64,000 nt of DNA, taken from NCBI RefSeq assembly GCF_900107685.1, contig NZ_FNRQ01000002.1, positions 806,001 through 870,000 of the forward strand. Direction: 5' to 3'. The stretch comes from Paraburkholderia sartisoli. Lineage in GTDB: Bacteria > Pseudomonadota > Gammaproteobacteria > Burkholderiales > Burkholderiaceae. The notes beneath the pieces are model-generated. The model saw only the letters and a program-made list of their open reading frames with translations, was not told the DNA's origin and searched no databases. The translations under genes were made by a program, and so were the position numbers. Below are positions 1 to 9,646 of this stretch, piece after piece (position 1 is the first letter of the stretch; the number at the start of each line of letters is the position of its first letter).

Positions 1-665
<665 letters not shown>

Positions 666-872
666 CGGCGTTTCCACGTTGCGGGCAAGGCCGTGCCGCC
701 CGCAAACGCCCGCCCATTAACGCACAGGGCGAAATCCGCAGAACCATGCGCCCATATGCCGGAACAAACCTTACAATCATCTTTCGCAACGTATGACCAG
801 GCTGCGCTTATCGCAAATAACAGCTTGATCGGAAAGCGCATTTCATGTGCAGTTGCGGCTTATCGCCGGTGG

Positions 873-878
873 TAGAAT
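873..878 (+). promoter_or_regulatory. Possible -10 element upstream of yajC
   Basis: TAGAAT lies about 39 bases before the yajC start and would give a leader of roughly 30 nt. No good -35 is seen at 17 bp. The same spot can fold as GCCGGT (865-870) against ACCGGC (880-885) followed by a short T run, so a weak terminator or attenuator is the alternative reading. Confidence 0.35.
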
Positions 879-916
879 AACCGGCTGCATTTTTTGATCA
901 TAACGGAGAGACCAAC

Positions 917-1240
917 GTGTCGTTCATTTCCAATGCCTTCGCGCAAGGCACCGGTGGCGCAGAATCGAGCCTGATGAGTTTCCTGCCCCTGATCCTGATG
1001 TTCGCCGTGCTGTATTTCATCATGATCCGTCCGCAAATGAAGCGCCAGAAGGAACACCGCAACATGCTCGCTGCGATGGCCAAGGGCGACGAAGTCGTCA
1101 CGAACGGCGGCATCGTGGGCAAGATCACCAAGGTGAGCGATGCTTACGTTGGCGTCGAGATTTCTGAAGGCACTGAAATCACCGTGCAGAAAGCTTCGGT
1201 GACGCAGATTCTCCCGAAAGGCACGCTCAAGTCGCTGTAA
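917..1240 (+). CDS. yajC: Sec translocase accessory subunit YajC
   Basis: This small single-pass inner-membrane protein associates with SecDF-YidC. It is 107 residues, the normal size. It has a short N-terminal periplasmic stretch, one hydrophobic helix at about residues 19-37 (FLPLILMFAVLYFIMI), then the conserved RPQMKRQKEH turn and a soluble domain containing GDEVVTNGGIVGKI. The start is GTG, chosen because GGAGAG sits 6-7 bases upstream and the next Met would cut into the helix. It lies 146 bases before secD and is probably cotranscribed with it. Confidence 0.96.
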   Translation: MSFISNAFAQGTGGAESSLMSFLPLILMFAVLYFIMIRPQMKRQKEHRNMLAAMAKGDEVVTNGGIVGKITKVSDAYVGVEISEGTEITVQKASVTQILPKGTLKSL

Positions 1241-1386
1241 GGCCTGCTCTTTCGCGTCCGGCGCGGCCTCGCCGGAACCGCAAACGGCTCACGCCGCGGT
1301 TTCCGCGCTCATCGCCGGACGCATCGCCTGAAAGCCTGGAAAATCGGACCGGGCTTCCAGGCCAACCTTCCCGTTGGGCCATCCCC

Positions 1387-3423
1387 ATGAATCGTTACCC
1401 CCTCTGGAAATATGTCGTGATGCTGGTGGCGCTCGCCATCGGCCTCGTGTACACGTTGCCGAACTTCTTCGGTGAAGCGCCGGCGGTCCAGGTGTTGAGC
1501 GGCAAGGCCACGGTCAAGCTCGATTCGACCACGCTCACGCAGATCGAAGCCGCGCTCGCTGCCAGCCAGATCAAACCGTCCGCCGTCACGTTCGACAATT
1601 CGTCGACCAACGCGAACATCCGCGTGCGTCTGACGGACACCGACACACAGCTGCGCGTGAAGGACCTGCTGCAGAAGTCGCTGAACGCCGATCCCAACGA
1701 TCCGCAGTTCATCGTCGCGCTGAACCTGCAAAGTGCGTCGCCCGGCTGGCTGACCGCGCTGCACGCGCTGCCGATGTATCTCGGTCTCGATCTGCGCGGC
1801 GGGGTCCACTTCCTGCTGCAGGTGGACATGGCCGGCGCGCTGAACAAGAAGCTCGACTCCGACTCCTCCGACGCCCGCACGCTGCTGCGCGACAAGAACA
1901 TTCGCGACGGCGGCGTGAACCGCGTGAACCAGTCGGTCGTCGTCAATTTCGCCGACGCGGACGTCGCCGAAACCGCGCGCAAGCAGCTTGCCACGGGCAT
2001 CAACGAACTCCAGTGGGTCACGCAGCCGAATCCGGCGGGCGGCGTCCAGGTGGTCGGCACCTTCACGCCCGCCGTGCAGAAGACGGTCGAAGACTCGGCG
2101 CTCAAGCAGAACATCACCACGCTGCACAACCGGGTGAACGAACTGGGCGTCGCCGAACCGGTGATCCAGCAGCAAGGCGCCGACCGCATCGTGGTCGAGC
2201 TGCCGGGCGTGCAGGACACGGCCAAGGCGAAGGACATCATCGGCCGTACGGCGACGCTCGAAGCGCGTCTGGCCGACCCGGTGAACACGCATCCGAACCC
2301 GAACGATCCGGTGCCGCCGGGCGACGAGCTCTTCACGCAGGGCGCACAGACGCCGGTGCTGCTGAGAAAGCAGATCATCTTCACGGGCGACCGGATTATC
2401 GATGCGTCGTCGGGCTTCGACGAGCATCAGCGTCCGTCGGTGAACATCCGCCTCGACAGTCGCGGCGGCCGCGCCGTGGCGTCGGTGTCGCGCGACAACA
2501 TCGGCAAGCCGATGGCGATGGTGCTGTTCGAGAAGGGCAAGGGCGAAGTGCTGACGGTCGCGACGATCCAGTCGGAACTGGGCGACCGCTTCCAGATCAC
2601 CGGCCAGCCGACGCCGCAGGCCGCGGCGGATCTGGCGCTGCTGCTGCGCGCCGGCTCGCTGGCGGCGCCGATGGACATCATCGAGGAACGCACGATCGGC
2701 CCGAGCCTCGGCGCCGACAACATCAACAAGGGCTTCCACTCGGTGGTGTGGGGCTTCGCGGCGATCGCCGTCTTCATGATCGCGTACTACATGCTGTTCG
2801 GCCTGATCTCGATGATCGGACTGTCGGTGAACCTGCTGCTGCTGATCTCGATTCTCTCGATGCTGCAGGCCACGCTGACATTGCCGGGTATCGCCGCTAT
2901 CGCGCTCGCGCTCGGTATGGCGATCGACGCGAACGTGCTGATCAACGAGCGCGTGCGTGAAGAACTGCGCCACGGCGCGCCGCCGCAACTGGCCATCCAG
3001 AACGGCTACTCGCATGCATGGGCGACGATTCTCGACTCGAACGTGACCACGCTGATCGCGGGTCTCGCGCTGCTCGCGTTTGGTTCGGGTCCGGTGCGCG
3101 GCTTCGCGGTCGTCCACTGTATCGGCATCATGACGTCGATGTTCTCGGCGGTGTTCTTCTCGCGCGGTATCGTGAACTTCTGGTACGGCGGCAAGAAGAA
3201 GCTGAAATCGCTGGCGATCGGTCAGGTGTGGCGTCCGACGCCCGTCGAAGGCGACGCTGCGTTCCTCGGCCACGACGATACCGCAACCGACACGGCGCAG
3301 GCCGTCGCTGCCGCCAGCCCACGCGCTGCCGCGAAAACCGGTGCGGCGCGCACCGGCAAGCCGGTTGTCCGCCGTCGCAACGATCCGGGCAGCGCGCCCC
3401 GGAAACCGGGTTCATCCCGCTGA
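1387..3423 (+). CDS. secD: Protein translocase subunit SecD
   Basis: SecD uses the proton motive force with SecF to pull preproteins out of SecYEG on the periplasmic side. It has an N-terminal membrane helix (residues ~8-26), a conserved LGLDLRGGVHFLL block near residue 134, a large periplasmic domain, and five C-terminal helices from about residue 455. These include the signature ALGMAIDANVLINERVREE with the Asp-Asn pair of the RND-like channel. At 678 residues it is longer than the enteric protein because of a ~70-residue cytoplasmic tail rich in Ala, Arg and Pro after the last helix. The secF start codon follows 18 bases after its stop. Confidence 0.98.
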   Translation: MNRYPLWKYVVMLVALAIGLVYTLPNFFGEAPAVQVLSGKATVKLDSTTLTQIEAALAASQIKPSAVTFDNSSTNANIRVRLTDTDTQLRVKDLLQKSLNADPNDPQFIVALNLQSASPGWLTALHALPMYLGLDLRGGVHFLLQVDMAGALNKKLDSDSSDARTLLRDKNIRDGGVNRVNQSVVVNFADADVAETARKQLATGINELQWVTQPNPAGGVQVVGTFTPAVQKTVEDSALKQNITTLHNRVNELGVAEPVIQQQGADRIVVELPGVQDTAKAKDIIGRTATLEARLADPVNTHPNPNDPVPPGDELFTQGAQTPVLLRKQIIFTGDRIIDASSGFDEHQRPSVNIRLDSRGGRAVASVSRDNIGKPMAMVLFEKGKGEVLTVATIQSELGDRFQITGQPTPQAAADLALLLRAGSLAAPMDIIEERTIGPSLGADNINKGFHSVVWGFAAIAVFMIAYYMLFGLISMIGLSVNLLLLISILSMLQATLTLPGIAAIALALGMAIDANVLINERVREELRHGAPPQLAIQNGYSHAWATILDSNVTTLIAGLALLAFGSGPVRGFAVVHCIGIMTSMFSAVFFSRGIVNFWYGGKKKLKSLAIGQVWRPTPVEGDAAFLGHDDTATDTAQAVAAASPRAAAKTGAARTGKPVVRRRNDPGSAPRKPGSSR

Positions 3424-3441
3424 GTCCCGGAGAAAGAGACC

Positions 3442-4392
3442 ATGGAATTTTTCCGCATCCGCAAGGATCTTCCGCTCATGCAGCGCGCGTTGATTTTCAA
3501 CGCGATCTCGCTCCTGACGTTTATTGCCGCCGTGTTTTTCCTTTTGCATCGCGGGCTGCATCTGTCGGTGGAATTCACCGGCGGCACGGTGATCGAAGTG
3601 CAGTATCCGCAGGCCGTGCCGCTCGAACCCGTGCGCGACACGCTCGGCAAGCTCGGTTACGCCGACGCCCAGGTGCAGAAGTTCGGCACCTCGCGCGACG
3701 TGCTGATCCGTCTGCCGCTGAAGTCGGGCTTCACGTCCGCGCAGCAGAGCGACCAGGTGATGGCCGCGCTGAAGGCCGATGACGCGCAGGTGCAGTTGCA
3801 GCGCGTCGAGTTCGTCGGTCCGCAGGTCGGCAAGGAGCTCGCCACCGATGGCCTGCTCGCGCTGGCGTGCGTGGTCACCGGCATCGTGATCTATCTGTCG
3901 TTCCGGTTCGAATGGAAGTACGCCGTCGCCGGCGTGATCGCCAACCTGCACGACGTGGTGATCATTCTCGGCTTCTTCGCGTTCTTCCAGTGGGAGTTCT
4001 CGCTGTCGGTGCTCGCCGCCGTGCTCGCGGTGCTCGGTTACTCGGTGAACGAATCGGTCGTTATTTTCGACCGGATCCGCGAAACGTTCCGCCGCGAACG
4101 CAAGATGACGGTCATCGAGGTCATCAACCACGCGATCACGAGCACGATGTCGCGCACGATCATCACCCACGGCTGTACGCAGATGATGGTGCTGTCGATG
4201 TTCCTGTTCGGCGGCCCGACACTGCATTACTTCGCGCTGGCGCTGACGGTCGGTATCCTGTTCGGTATCTACTCGTCGGTGTTCGTCGCCGCGGCGCTTG
4301 CGATGTGGCTCGGCGTGAAACGTGAAGACCTGATCAAGGACAAAAAGGAACGTCACGACCCGGACGATCCGAACGCAGGCGCGCAGGTTTAA
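3442..4392 (+). CDS. secF: Protein translocase subunit SecF
   Basis: SecF is the partner of SecD in proton-driven late translocation. It is 316 residues with six membrane helices. The first periplasmic motif reads LSVEFTGGTVIEV (the family's D/E-F-x-GG), and helix 4 has GYSVNESVVIFDRIRETF, matching the SecF signature with its essential Asp. A GGAGAAAGAG ribosome-binding region precedes the ATG. It ends the yajC-secD-secF operon; a strong hairpin terminator follows 47 bases after the stop. Confidence 0.98.
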   Translation: MEFFRIRKDLPLMQRALIFNAISLLTFIAAVFFLLHRGLHLSVEFTGGTVIEVQYPQAVPLEPVRDTLGKLGYADAQVQKFGTSRDVLIRLPLKSGFTSAQQSDQVMAALKADDAQVQLQRVEFVGPQVGKELATDGLLALACVVTGIVIYLSFRFEWKYAVAGVIANLHDVVIILGFFAFFQWEFSLSVLAAVLAVLGYSVNESVVIFDRIRETFRRERKMTVIEVINHAITSTMSRTIITHGCTQMMVLSMFLFGGPTLHYFALALTVGILFGIYSSVFVAAALAMWLGVKREDLIKDKKERHDPDDPNAGAQV

Positions 4393-4438
4393 GCCGCGGG
4401 TTCAGGCATTACCCTTCGCGACAACGCAGGGGCATATG

Positions 4439-4475
4439 ACAAAGGCCGGTTCGAAAGAACCGGCCTTTGTCGTTT
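4439..4475. terminator. Bidirectional terminator between secF and the MHS symporter
   Basis: Perfect 14-bp arms ACAAAGGCCGGTTC (4439-4452) and GAACCGGCCTTTGT (4457-4470) enclose a GAAA-type loop. The hairpin separates two convergent genes. The run of T after it is short on the plus strand. Confidence 0.8.
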
Positions 4476-4510
4476 ACCGCATGGCCTTTAGAGGCTGCGC
4501 AGCGGACACG

Positions 4511-5788
4511 TCATTTGAACCCGAGCTTGCGCCGCGCCGCGATCAACGCGACGAGACTGATCACCGCCGCGAACATCATGTAAAAGCCCGGCGCCGTTTT
4601 CGTTCCGGTCGCGCTGATCAGCCACGCGATGATGAACGGGCCGAAGCCGCCAAACACCGTCACCGCGATGTTATACGCGAGCGACATGCCGGTCGTGCGT
4701 GTCGCCACCGGAAAGATCTCCGAGAGCAACCCCGGCAGCGCGCCGAAGTAACCCGTCATCAGAAACGCGAAAACGATCTGGATCGCGATGAGCGTTTCGA
4801 ACGTCGGATGCGCGACGAGATACGCGAACGCCGGATAGATCAGCACCAGCAGCAACACGGCTGAAACCAGCATGATGCCGGTTCGTCCGTGGCGGTCGGA
4901 CACGTGTCCCACGACCGGCGCGAACACGAGCTGGATCGCGCCGACGAGCAGGATCGCCGCGAACGATACCGAAGGCGACAAACCCAGTTGCTTGACGCCG
5001 TAGGTCGGCATGAAGAGCACGAGATAGGTCGACACCGTGCCGAGCACCACGAGGCCGATCGCGATCGCGAGGCGCAGCTTGTGGCTCGCGAAGGTATCGC
5101 GCAGCGGCGTCGTGGTAGTTTCGGCGGCGAGAAATTCCGGCGTCTCGTCGAGGCGCGTGCGGATGTACCACGCGACCGGCCCGATCAGCAGCCCGAAGAA
5201 GAACGGCACGCGCCATCCCCACGACATCATCTGTTCCGGCGAGAGCCTGCCCGTCAGCACGACGCCGAAGAGCGCCGCGAGCAGCGTCGTCAGCCCCTGG
5301 CTCGCGATCTGCCAGCTCGCGAAGAAACCGCGCCGGCCCGGCACGTGCTCGGCGAGAAACGCCGTCGCGCTGCCGAACTCGCCGCCGGCGGAAAAACCCT
5401 GCATTAGCCGCGCGAGCACCAGGATCAGCGGCGCGGCAAGACCGATCGTCGCGTACACCGGAAGGATCGCGATGATCAGCGTGCCGGCCATCATCAGCAG
5501 GATCGAGAGCGTCAGGGCCGCCTTGCGCCCTGCCCGGTCGGCGTACGCGCCGAGCACGATCGCGCCGAGCGGGCGCATGAAGAACGAGACGCCAAACGTG
5601 CCAAGCGTGACCAGTAGCGAAATGGTGTCGTTACCCGCGGGGAAAAACAGCTTCGAGATAGTGACCGCGAAAAACCCGTAGACGACGAGATCAAACCACT
5701 CCAGCGCATTGCCGATCGACGCGGCGACTACGATGCGCCACGAGCTGTGCCGTGCCGCTGCGGCGCTTGCGGCCGTCGTTGCATTCAT
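4511..5788 (-). CDS. MFS transporter, metabolite:H+ symporter (MHS) family
   Basis: A 425-residue, 12-helix major facilitator. The N-terminus SIGNALEWFDLVVYGFF is characteristic of the metabolite:H+ symporter branch (citrate, alpha-ketoglutarate, shikimate and proline/betaine carriers). The loop 2-3 motif appears as GAYADRAGRKAAL and repeats in the second half as GHVSDRHGRTG. The start is supported by GGGAGA 7 bases upstream. It stands alone with no catabolic genes beside it, so the substrate cannot be assigned; a carboxylic acid or betaine is the family expectation. Confidence 0.85.
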   Translation of the reverse strand: MNATTAASAAAARHSSWRIVVAASIGNALEWFDLVVYGFFAVTISKLFFPAGNDTISLLVTLGTFGVSFFMRPLGAIVLGAYADRAGRKAALTLSILLMMAGTLIIAILPVYATIGLAAPLILVLARLMQGFSAGGEFGSATAFLAEHVPGRRGFFASWQIASQGLTTLLAALFGVVLTGRLSPEQMMSWGWRVPFFFGLLIGPVAWYIRTRLDETPEFLAAETTTTPLRDTFASHKLRLAIAIGLVVLGTVSTYLVLFMPTYGVKQLGLSPSVSFAAILLVGAIQLVFAPVVGHVSDRHGRTGIMLVSAVLLLVLIYPAFAYLVAHPTFETLIAIQIVFAFLMTGYFGALPGLLSEIFPVATRTTGMSLAYNIAVTVFGGFGPFIIAWLISATGTKTAPGFYMMFAAVISLVALIAARRKLGFK

Positions 5789-5941
5789 TCAGATCTCCCG
5801 TGCGCGCGAATAGTGTCGTCGCCCGCCTGGATGCGCGCACAACCAGTTGGGCGGTAACGCACTGTGTACCTGAAAAAATAACTTCGCGCGAGCGGCAGAT
5901 GCAGCACCCGGATATCGCGCCCAAAGCGGGACGCCTGAAAC

Positions 5942-5976
5942 AAAACACCCCACTGGCGTCATCCGCCAGTGGGGTG
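5942..5976 (-). terminator. Terminator of the cytochrome b561-YceI operon
   Basis: Perfect 13-bp arms at 5946-5958 (CACCCCACTGGCG) and 5964-5976 (CGCCAGTGGGGTG) around a 5-nt loop. Read on the minus strand the hairpin is followed by TTTTGTTT, as expected for an intrinsic terminator about 70 bases after the second yceI gene. Confidence 0.85.
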
Positions 5977-6046
5977 CAAGGTCGTGCCAGCCAGGCCCAG
6001 TGCCGCGCCATCCCGGGATGGGAAAACGCGAAAGCCCGGAAAACCG

Positions 6047-6619
6047 TTACTGCTTGATGCCTTCAGACTGGATGTGCAGCTTCGTCTGCATGCTGAAGCC
6101 ATACTTCTTGCCGAAGTCCATGCCGAAGTCGGCACGGTCGAACGTCGTGGCGGCTTCCACGCCGCACACTTCGCGCTTGAGCACCGGATGCTGCATGCAC
6201 TTGAACGATTCGATCTTCAGGTTCACCGGCTTCGTCACGCCGTGCATCGTCAGCGTGCCGATCACTTCGACAGGCTTGTCGCCGTCGAACTTGATCTCGG
6301 TGCCCTTGTAGGTCGCAGCCGGGAACTTCGCGACGTCGAAGAAGGCGTCCGATTTCAGATGTTCGTCGAGCTTCGGGTTGCCGGTGCTCACCGAAGCCGG
6401 ATCGACCGTGACGTCGACCGTGCCGGTCTTCGCCGCGCGGTCGAGCGTGACCGTGCCCGTGCTCTTCGTGAACTTGCCGCGCCACACCGACAGGCCGCCG
6501 AAGTGGTCAGCCTCGAAGCTCGGATACGTGTGCGTGGGGTCGAGTTGATAGGTATCGGCGGCGAACGCGCCGATCGAGAGAGTCGACGCCAGAGCGGCGA
6601 TCAGCAGATGTTTCTTCAA
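6047..6619 (-). CDS. YceI family periplasmic protein (second copy)
   Basis: A secreted lipocalin-like YceI protein of about 190 residues; this family binds isoprenoid lipids in the periplasm. The mature part shows the typical [21 protein letters not shown] opening, the [19 protein letters not shown] strand pair and the C-terminal [18 protein letters not shown] place the start at a TTG (6619) because AAGGAG lies 8 bases upstream and the signal peptide [20 protein letters not shown] then begins at once. The longer ATG frame to 6763 would add 48 residues overlapping the upstream yceI gene. Third gene of the cytochrome b561 operon. Confidence 0.88.
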   Translation of the reverse strand: MKKHLLIAALASTLSIGAFAADTYQLDPTHTYPSFEADHFGGLSVWRGKFTKSTGTVTLDRAAKTGTVDVTVDPASVSTGNPKLDEHLKSDAFFDVAKFPAATYKGTEIKFDGDKPVEVIGTLTMHGVTKPVNLKIESFKCMQHPVLKREVCGVEAATTFDRADFGMDFGKKYGFSMQTKLHIQSEGIKQ

Positions 6620-6693
6620 TTCATGCTCCTTCAGGTATCCAGGCGCGCCGCACGAAAGGACGGCGCGAAAACAATGAGAACGGCAGACAGTGC

Positions 6694-7257
6694 TTACTTG
6701 TGTGCTGCAACGAGATGAAACTTGATGACCACTTCGTCGGCCACGACCGACGTATCTTTCCATTCACCCGTGCCGACCTCGAACTGCGAGCGCCTGATGG
6801 GCAGCGAGCCGTCGAAGGTCTGCGTCGCGCCCTGCTGCACGACGGTGACCGGCACCGTGACCGTCTGCGACTTGCCCTTGATCGTGAGCTTGCCGGTCAC
6901 CTTGAACTGGTTGCCGCCGGCCGGCGCGATCGCGCTCGAAACGAACGTCGCCGCCGGGTAGGTCTTCGAGTCGAACCATTCCTTGCCGCGCACCTCGTCG
7001 TTGTAGCTCTCGTCGCCGAGGTCGTAGCTGCCGGTATCGATGGAAATCTGTGCCGTGCCGGCCGCCGGCCTGGCCGGATCGAACGTGATCTGCGCGGTGA
7101 ACTTGCCGAACTTGCCTTCGACCGGCACGTTCATCTGTTTCGACGTCGCCGTGACGGTGCTCTTCGACACGTCGACCTGGGCGAACGCGCCGCCCGCGAC
7201 AGTCAGCGCGACGGCCGTGAAAGCCGCGAGCAGGGTGCGATGCAATGAAACCTTCAT
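6694..7257 (-). CDS. YceI family periplasmic protein (first copy)
   Basis: A 187-residue secreted YceI protein with signal peptide [19 protein letters not shown] ending near AGGAFAQ. It has the family core [15 protein letters not shown], the [19 protein letters not shown] segment and a C-terminal [13 protein letters not shown] strand. It starts 7 bases after the cytochrome b561 stop and is cotranscribed with it. YceI and b561 genes recur together, suggesting a periplasmic lipid or quinone carrier working with a membrane haem protein; that link is inference. Confidence 0.92.
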   Translation of the reverse strand: MKVSLHRTLLAAFTAVALTVAGGAFAQVDVSKSTVTATSKQMNVPVEGKFGKFTAQITFDPARPAAGTAQISIDTGSYDLGDESYNDEVRGKEWFDSKTYPAATFVSSAIAPAGGNQFKVTGKLTIKGKSQTVTVPVTVVQQGATQTFDGSLPIRRSQFEVGTGEWKDTSVVADEVVIKFHLVAAHK

Positions 7258-7264
7258 GTGTGTC

Positions 7265-7834
7265 CTATTTGAGGAAAGGGATCATGCGCGACAGCAGGCC
7301 GTCGCGATCCACCAGCTGGTGCTTGAGCGCCCCGGCAACGTGCAGGACGACGAGCGTGAGCAGGCCGTAATTGAGCGTCACGTGAACGACCTTGAGGATG
7401 GCTTTCAGATGCGGGTCCGGCGCGATCAGCAACGGCAGGCGCACGAGACCGAGATACACGACCGGGATATTCGACGCCGAGCTGTACAGATAGCCCGACG
7501 CCGGGATCGCGATCATCAGCACATACAGCAGCACGTGTACGAGCTGCGCGGCGATCCGCTGCCAGCCGGCCATGCCGCCCGGTAACGCGGGCGCCGCATG
7601 GGTCGCGCGCCACAGGATGCGCAGCACGGCGAGCGCGAACACGGTCACGCCGATCCACTTGTGCCACGAGAAATAGCGCAGCTTGGTGGGCGTGAAGCCC
7701 GGGATGTCGGTCATTACCCAGCCGAGCGCGAATCCGCAGACAATCAGGAGCGCGATCAGCCAGTGAAACGCAATCGCGGTCCCGCTGTAATGGTCGGGCG
7801 TGCTGGGGGCCGCGACGGAAGAATGAAATGCCAT
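7265..7834 (-). CDS. cybB: Cytochrome b561, inner-membrane dihaem protein
   Basis: A 189-residue four-helix membrane protein of the bacterial cytochrome b561 family, which moves electrons between quinol and acceptors such as superoxide. Likely haem-ligand His residues lie in FHWLIALLIVCGFALGW, WHKWIGVTVFALAVLRI, and the pair HVTLNYGLLTLVVLHVAG. First gene of an operon with two yceI genes. No clear Shine-Dalgarno precedes the ATG. The 473 bases upstream, shared with the divergent pqi operon, should hold both promoters. Confidence 0.93.
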   Translation of the reverse strand: MAFHSSVAAPSTPDHYSGTAIAFHWLIALLIVCGFALGWVMTDIPGFTPTKLRYFSWHKWIGVTVFALAVLRILWRATHAAPALPGGMAGWQRIAAQLVHVLLYVLMIAIPASGYLYSSASNIPVVYLGLVRLPLLIAPDPHLKAILKVVHVTLNYGLLTLVVLHVAGALKHQLVDRDGLLSRMIPFLK

Positions 7835-8307
7835 GACGGATCACTGACGCAAACAGGGTTAACGGGGCCACGGAAGCACTTATTCCAGCCCCCGCGGATG
7901 CAGCCCGACGCGGGCCGGTCAGCAACCATGTTGCATGGGACCAGAGTAAGCGCTTTGCACGGGATCATGCGTAGCGCATCGCAAAAGGCGCATGCCGATA
8001 CCAAGGCCGCCATGCTACCGCAAGCCGGCAAAGCGGGTTGAGCGCGGCCGTGCAACAGTGCGTCGCGTGGATGGAACGATTTGGGGCCGGAAAGTGTCCG
8101 AAGCGTGTGCGCACCACCCGCCCCGGATGCGCGGGAGCAACAATTCTCGAATCCGGCGGCCAGGGTGTTTGGTAACATGAGCGCAGCTTGTGGGCGAAAG
8201 CACCCAGCAGCACCGTTCTCCGGGTCGCCGTCTTCGTACACGTTGGTGAAAGGTCGTGCCGGTTTGTATTGCGGATTCCTGTCCACGCTGTCTGTCTTCA
8301 CTCCTAC
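7835..8307. other. 473-bp divergent intergenic region, cybB / pqiA
   Basis: No convincing gene is seen here; short frames on both strands lack homology I recognise. A possible plus-strand promoter is TTGGTG, 17 bp, GTATTG starting near 8243, about 40 bases before the pqiA start. I see no terminator or riboswitch-like structure. Confidence 0.4.
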
Positions 8308-8988
8308 ATGGAACATGACCACCTGATCGCGTGCCACGAGTGCGACGCGCTGTTCAAGAAGCCGCGGCTCGACCGCCGCTCGCTGGCGCGGTGCCCGCGC
8401 TGCAAGGCAACGCTCTACCGGAGCGCGTCGTCGCGCATCGACAACGTCGTCGCCATGACGCTGGCCGCGCTCTTCACGTTCCTCATCGCGCAGGCGTTCC
8501 CGATCGTCGAACTCGAAACCAGTGGGATCACGTCGCAGACCACGCTGTTCGGCGCGATCGTCGCGTTGTGGAACGAGGACATGCAGATCGTCGCGGTGAT
8601 GGTCTTCTGCTCGACGACGCTCTTCCCGCTCACCGAACTCCTCGCCCTTCTCTATGTGCTCGTGCCGGTGCGCGCGGGCTATGTGCCGCCGCTCTTTAAC
8701 CGCGTGCTGCGCGCGATCCAGTTCGTGCGGCCGTGGGGCATGATCGAGGTGTTCATGCTCGGCGTGCTGATCACCATCGTGAAGATGATCAGCCTCGCGC
8801 GCGTGATTCCCGAAGCCGCGCTCTTCGCCTTCGGCGCGCTCACGCTGATGTTCGCGGTCGTCGTCACGTTCGATCCGGGCACGCTGTGGGATATCGCCGA
8901 TACCTTGCCCCGGGAGCGTCTGCGGCGCATCCGGCGTCTCAAGGCAGCGCGGGCCGCCGGCCATCCACCGGCCCCCCATCAGGGATGA
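8308..8988 (+). CDS. pqiA: PqiA half-protein, first copy (paraquat-inducible protein A)
   Basis: A 226-residue membrane protein equivalent to one half of E. coli PqiA/YebS. It opens with a zinc-ribbon-like motif, CHECDALFKKPRL then CPRCKATL, followed by four hydrophobic segments and the family block LFPLTELLALLYVLVPV. I chose the ATG at 8308, just before the first Cys pair; an upstream in-frame extension has no PqiA character. It begins a tight pqi operon (gaps of 7 bases or overlaps). PqiABC/LetAB systems move lipids between the membranes of the cell envelope. Confidence 0.9.
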   Translation: MEHDHLIACHECDALFKKPRLDRRSLARCPRCKATLYRSASSRIDNVVAMTLAALFTFLIAQAFPIVELETSGITSQTTLFGAIVALWNEDMQIVAVMVFCSTTLFPLTELLALLYVLVPVRAGYVPPLFNRVLRAIQFVRPWGMIEVFMLGVLITIVKMISLARVIPEAALFAFGALTLMFAVVVTFDPGTLWDIADTLPRERLRRIRRLKAARAAGHPPAPHQG

Positions 8989-8995
8989 AAGCGGG

Positions 8996-9646
8996 ATGAA
9001 ATACATCACAGCCAAACGCGCGGGCTTCGTCAGTTGCCATGCATGCGGGCGGGTCGAACCGTGGCAACGGACGGCGCAGCATCAACAGTGCGGGCGTTGC
9101 GGCGCGACCCTGCACCGCCGCACCCCCGACAGCCTGATGCGCGTATGGGCGCTGCTCATCGCGGCCGCGCTGCTCTATATTCCGGCGAACCTGCTGCCCG
9201 TCATGCATACAGCATCGCTCGTCGGCGCCGAGGATGACACGATCATGAGCGGCGTGGTCTACTTCTGGACCTCGGGCGACTGGCCGCTTTCCATCATCGT
9301 GTTCATTGCCAGCATCCTGGTGCCGATGCTCAAGCTGAGCGTGCTCGCGCTGCTGACCATCACCGCGCAGCGCCGCTCGAAGTGGCGGCCCGACCAGCGC
9401 ACGAAGCTCTACCGGATCGTCGAGCGGATCGGCCGCTGGTCGATGCTCGACGTGTTCGTCGTGACGCTGACGGTCGCGCTGGTCCGTTTCAAGTCACTCG
9501 CGGTGATCACCGCCGGCCCGGGCGCGCTCGCGTTCGGCTCCGTGGTGATCCTCACGATGCTGGCCTCGATGCAGTTCGATCCGCGCCTCATCTGGGATTA
9601 CGTCGATGAGCGCAAAGACAGAAAAACCACAGGGATCAAACCATGA
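8996..9646 (+). CDS. pqiA: PqiA half-protein, second copy
   Basis: A 216-residue second PqiA half. It has its own Cys4 motif (CHACGRVEPW and CGRCGATL), then four helices including LLIAAALLYIPANLLPVM and ILVPMLKLSVLALLTI. It starts 7 bases after the first half stops and overlaps pqiB by 4 bases. In enterics both halves are one ~417-residue protein; here they are two polypeptides, so a heterodimer in the inner membrane is the likely arrangement. Confidence 0.92.
   Translation: MKYITAKRAGFVSCHACGRVEPWQRTAQHQQCGRCGATLHRRTPDSLMRVWALLIAAALLYIPANLLPVMHTASLVGAEDDTIMSGVVYFWTSGDWPLSIIVFIASILVPMLKLSVLALLTITAQRRSKWRPDQRTKLYRIVERIGRWSMLDVFVVTLTVALVRFKSLAVITAGPGALAFGSVVILTMLASMQFDPRLIWDYVDERKDRKTTGIKP

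Noticed and set aside
865..897. Hairpin with T run just before yajC as a tgt terminator
   Set aside because: The stem is only 6 bp and overlaps a TAGAAT promoter element, so it is noted under the promoter rather than called a terminator.
1309..3273. A 654-codon open frame on the minus strand across secD
   Set aside because: Composition is dominated by Arg, His, Asp and Gln with no domain. It is the antisense shadow of a high-GC gene with a clear product.
6620..6763. N-terminal extension of the second YceI protein
   Set aside because: The extra 48 residues overlap the upstream gene, lack YceI features and would bury the signal peptide.
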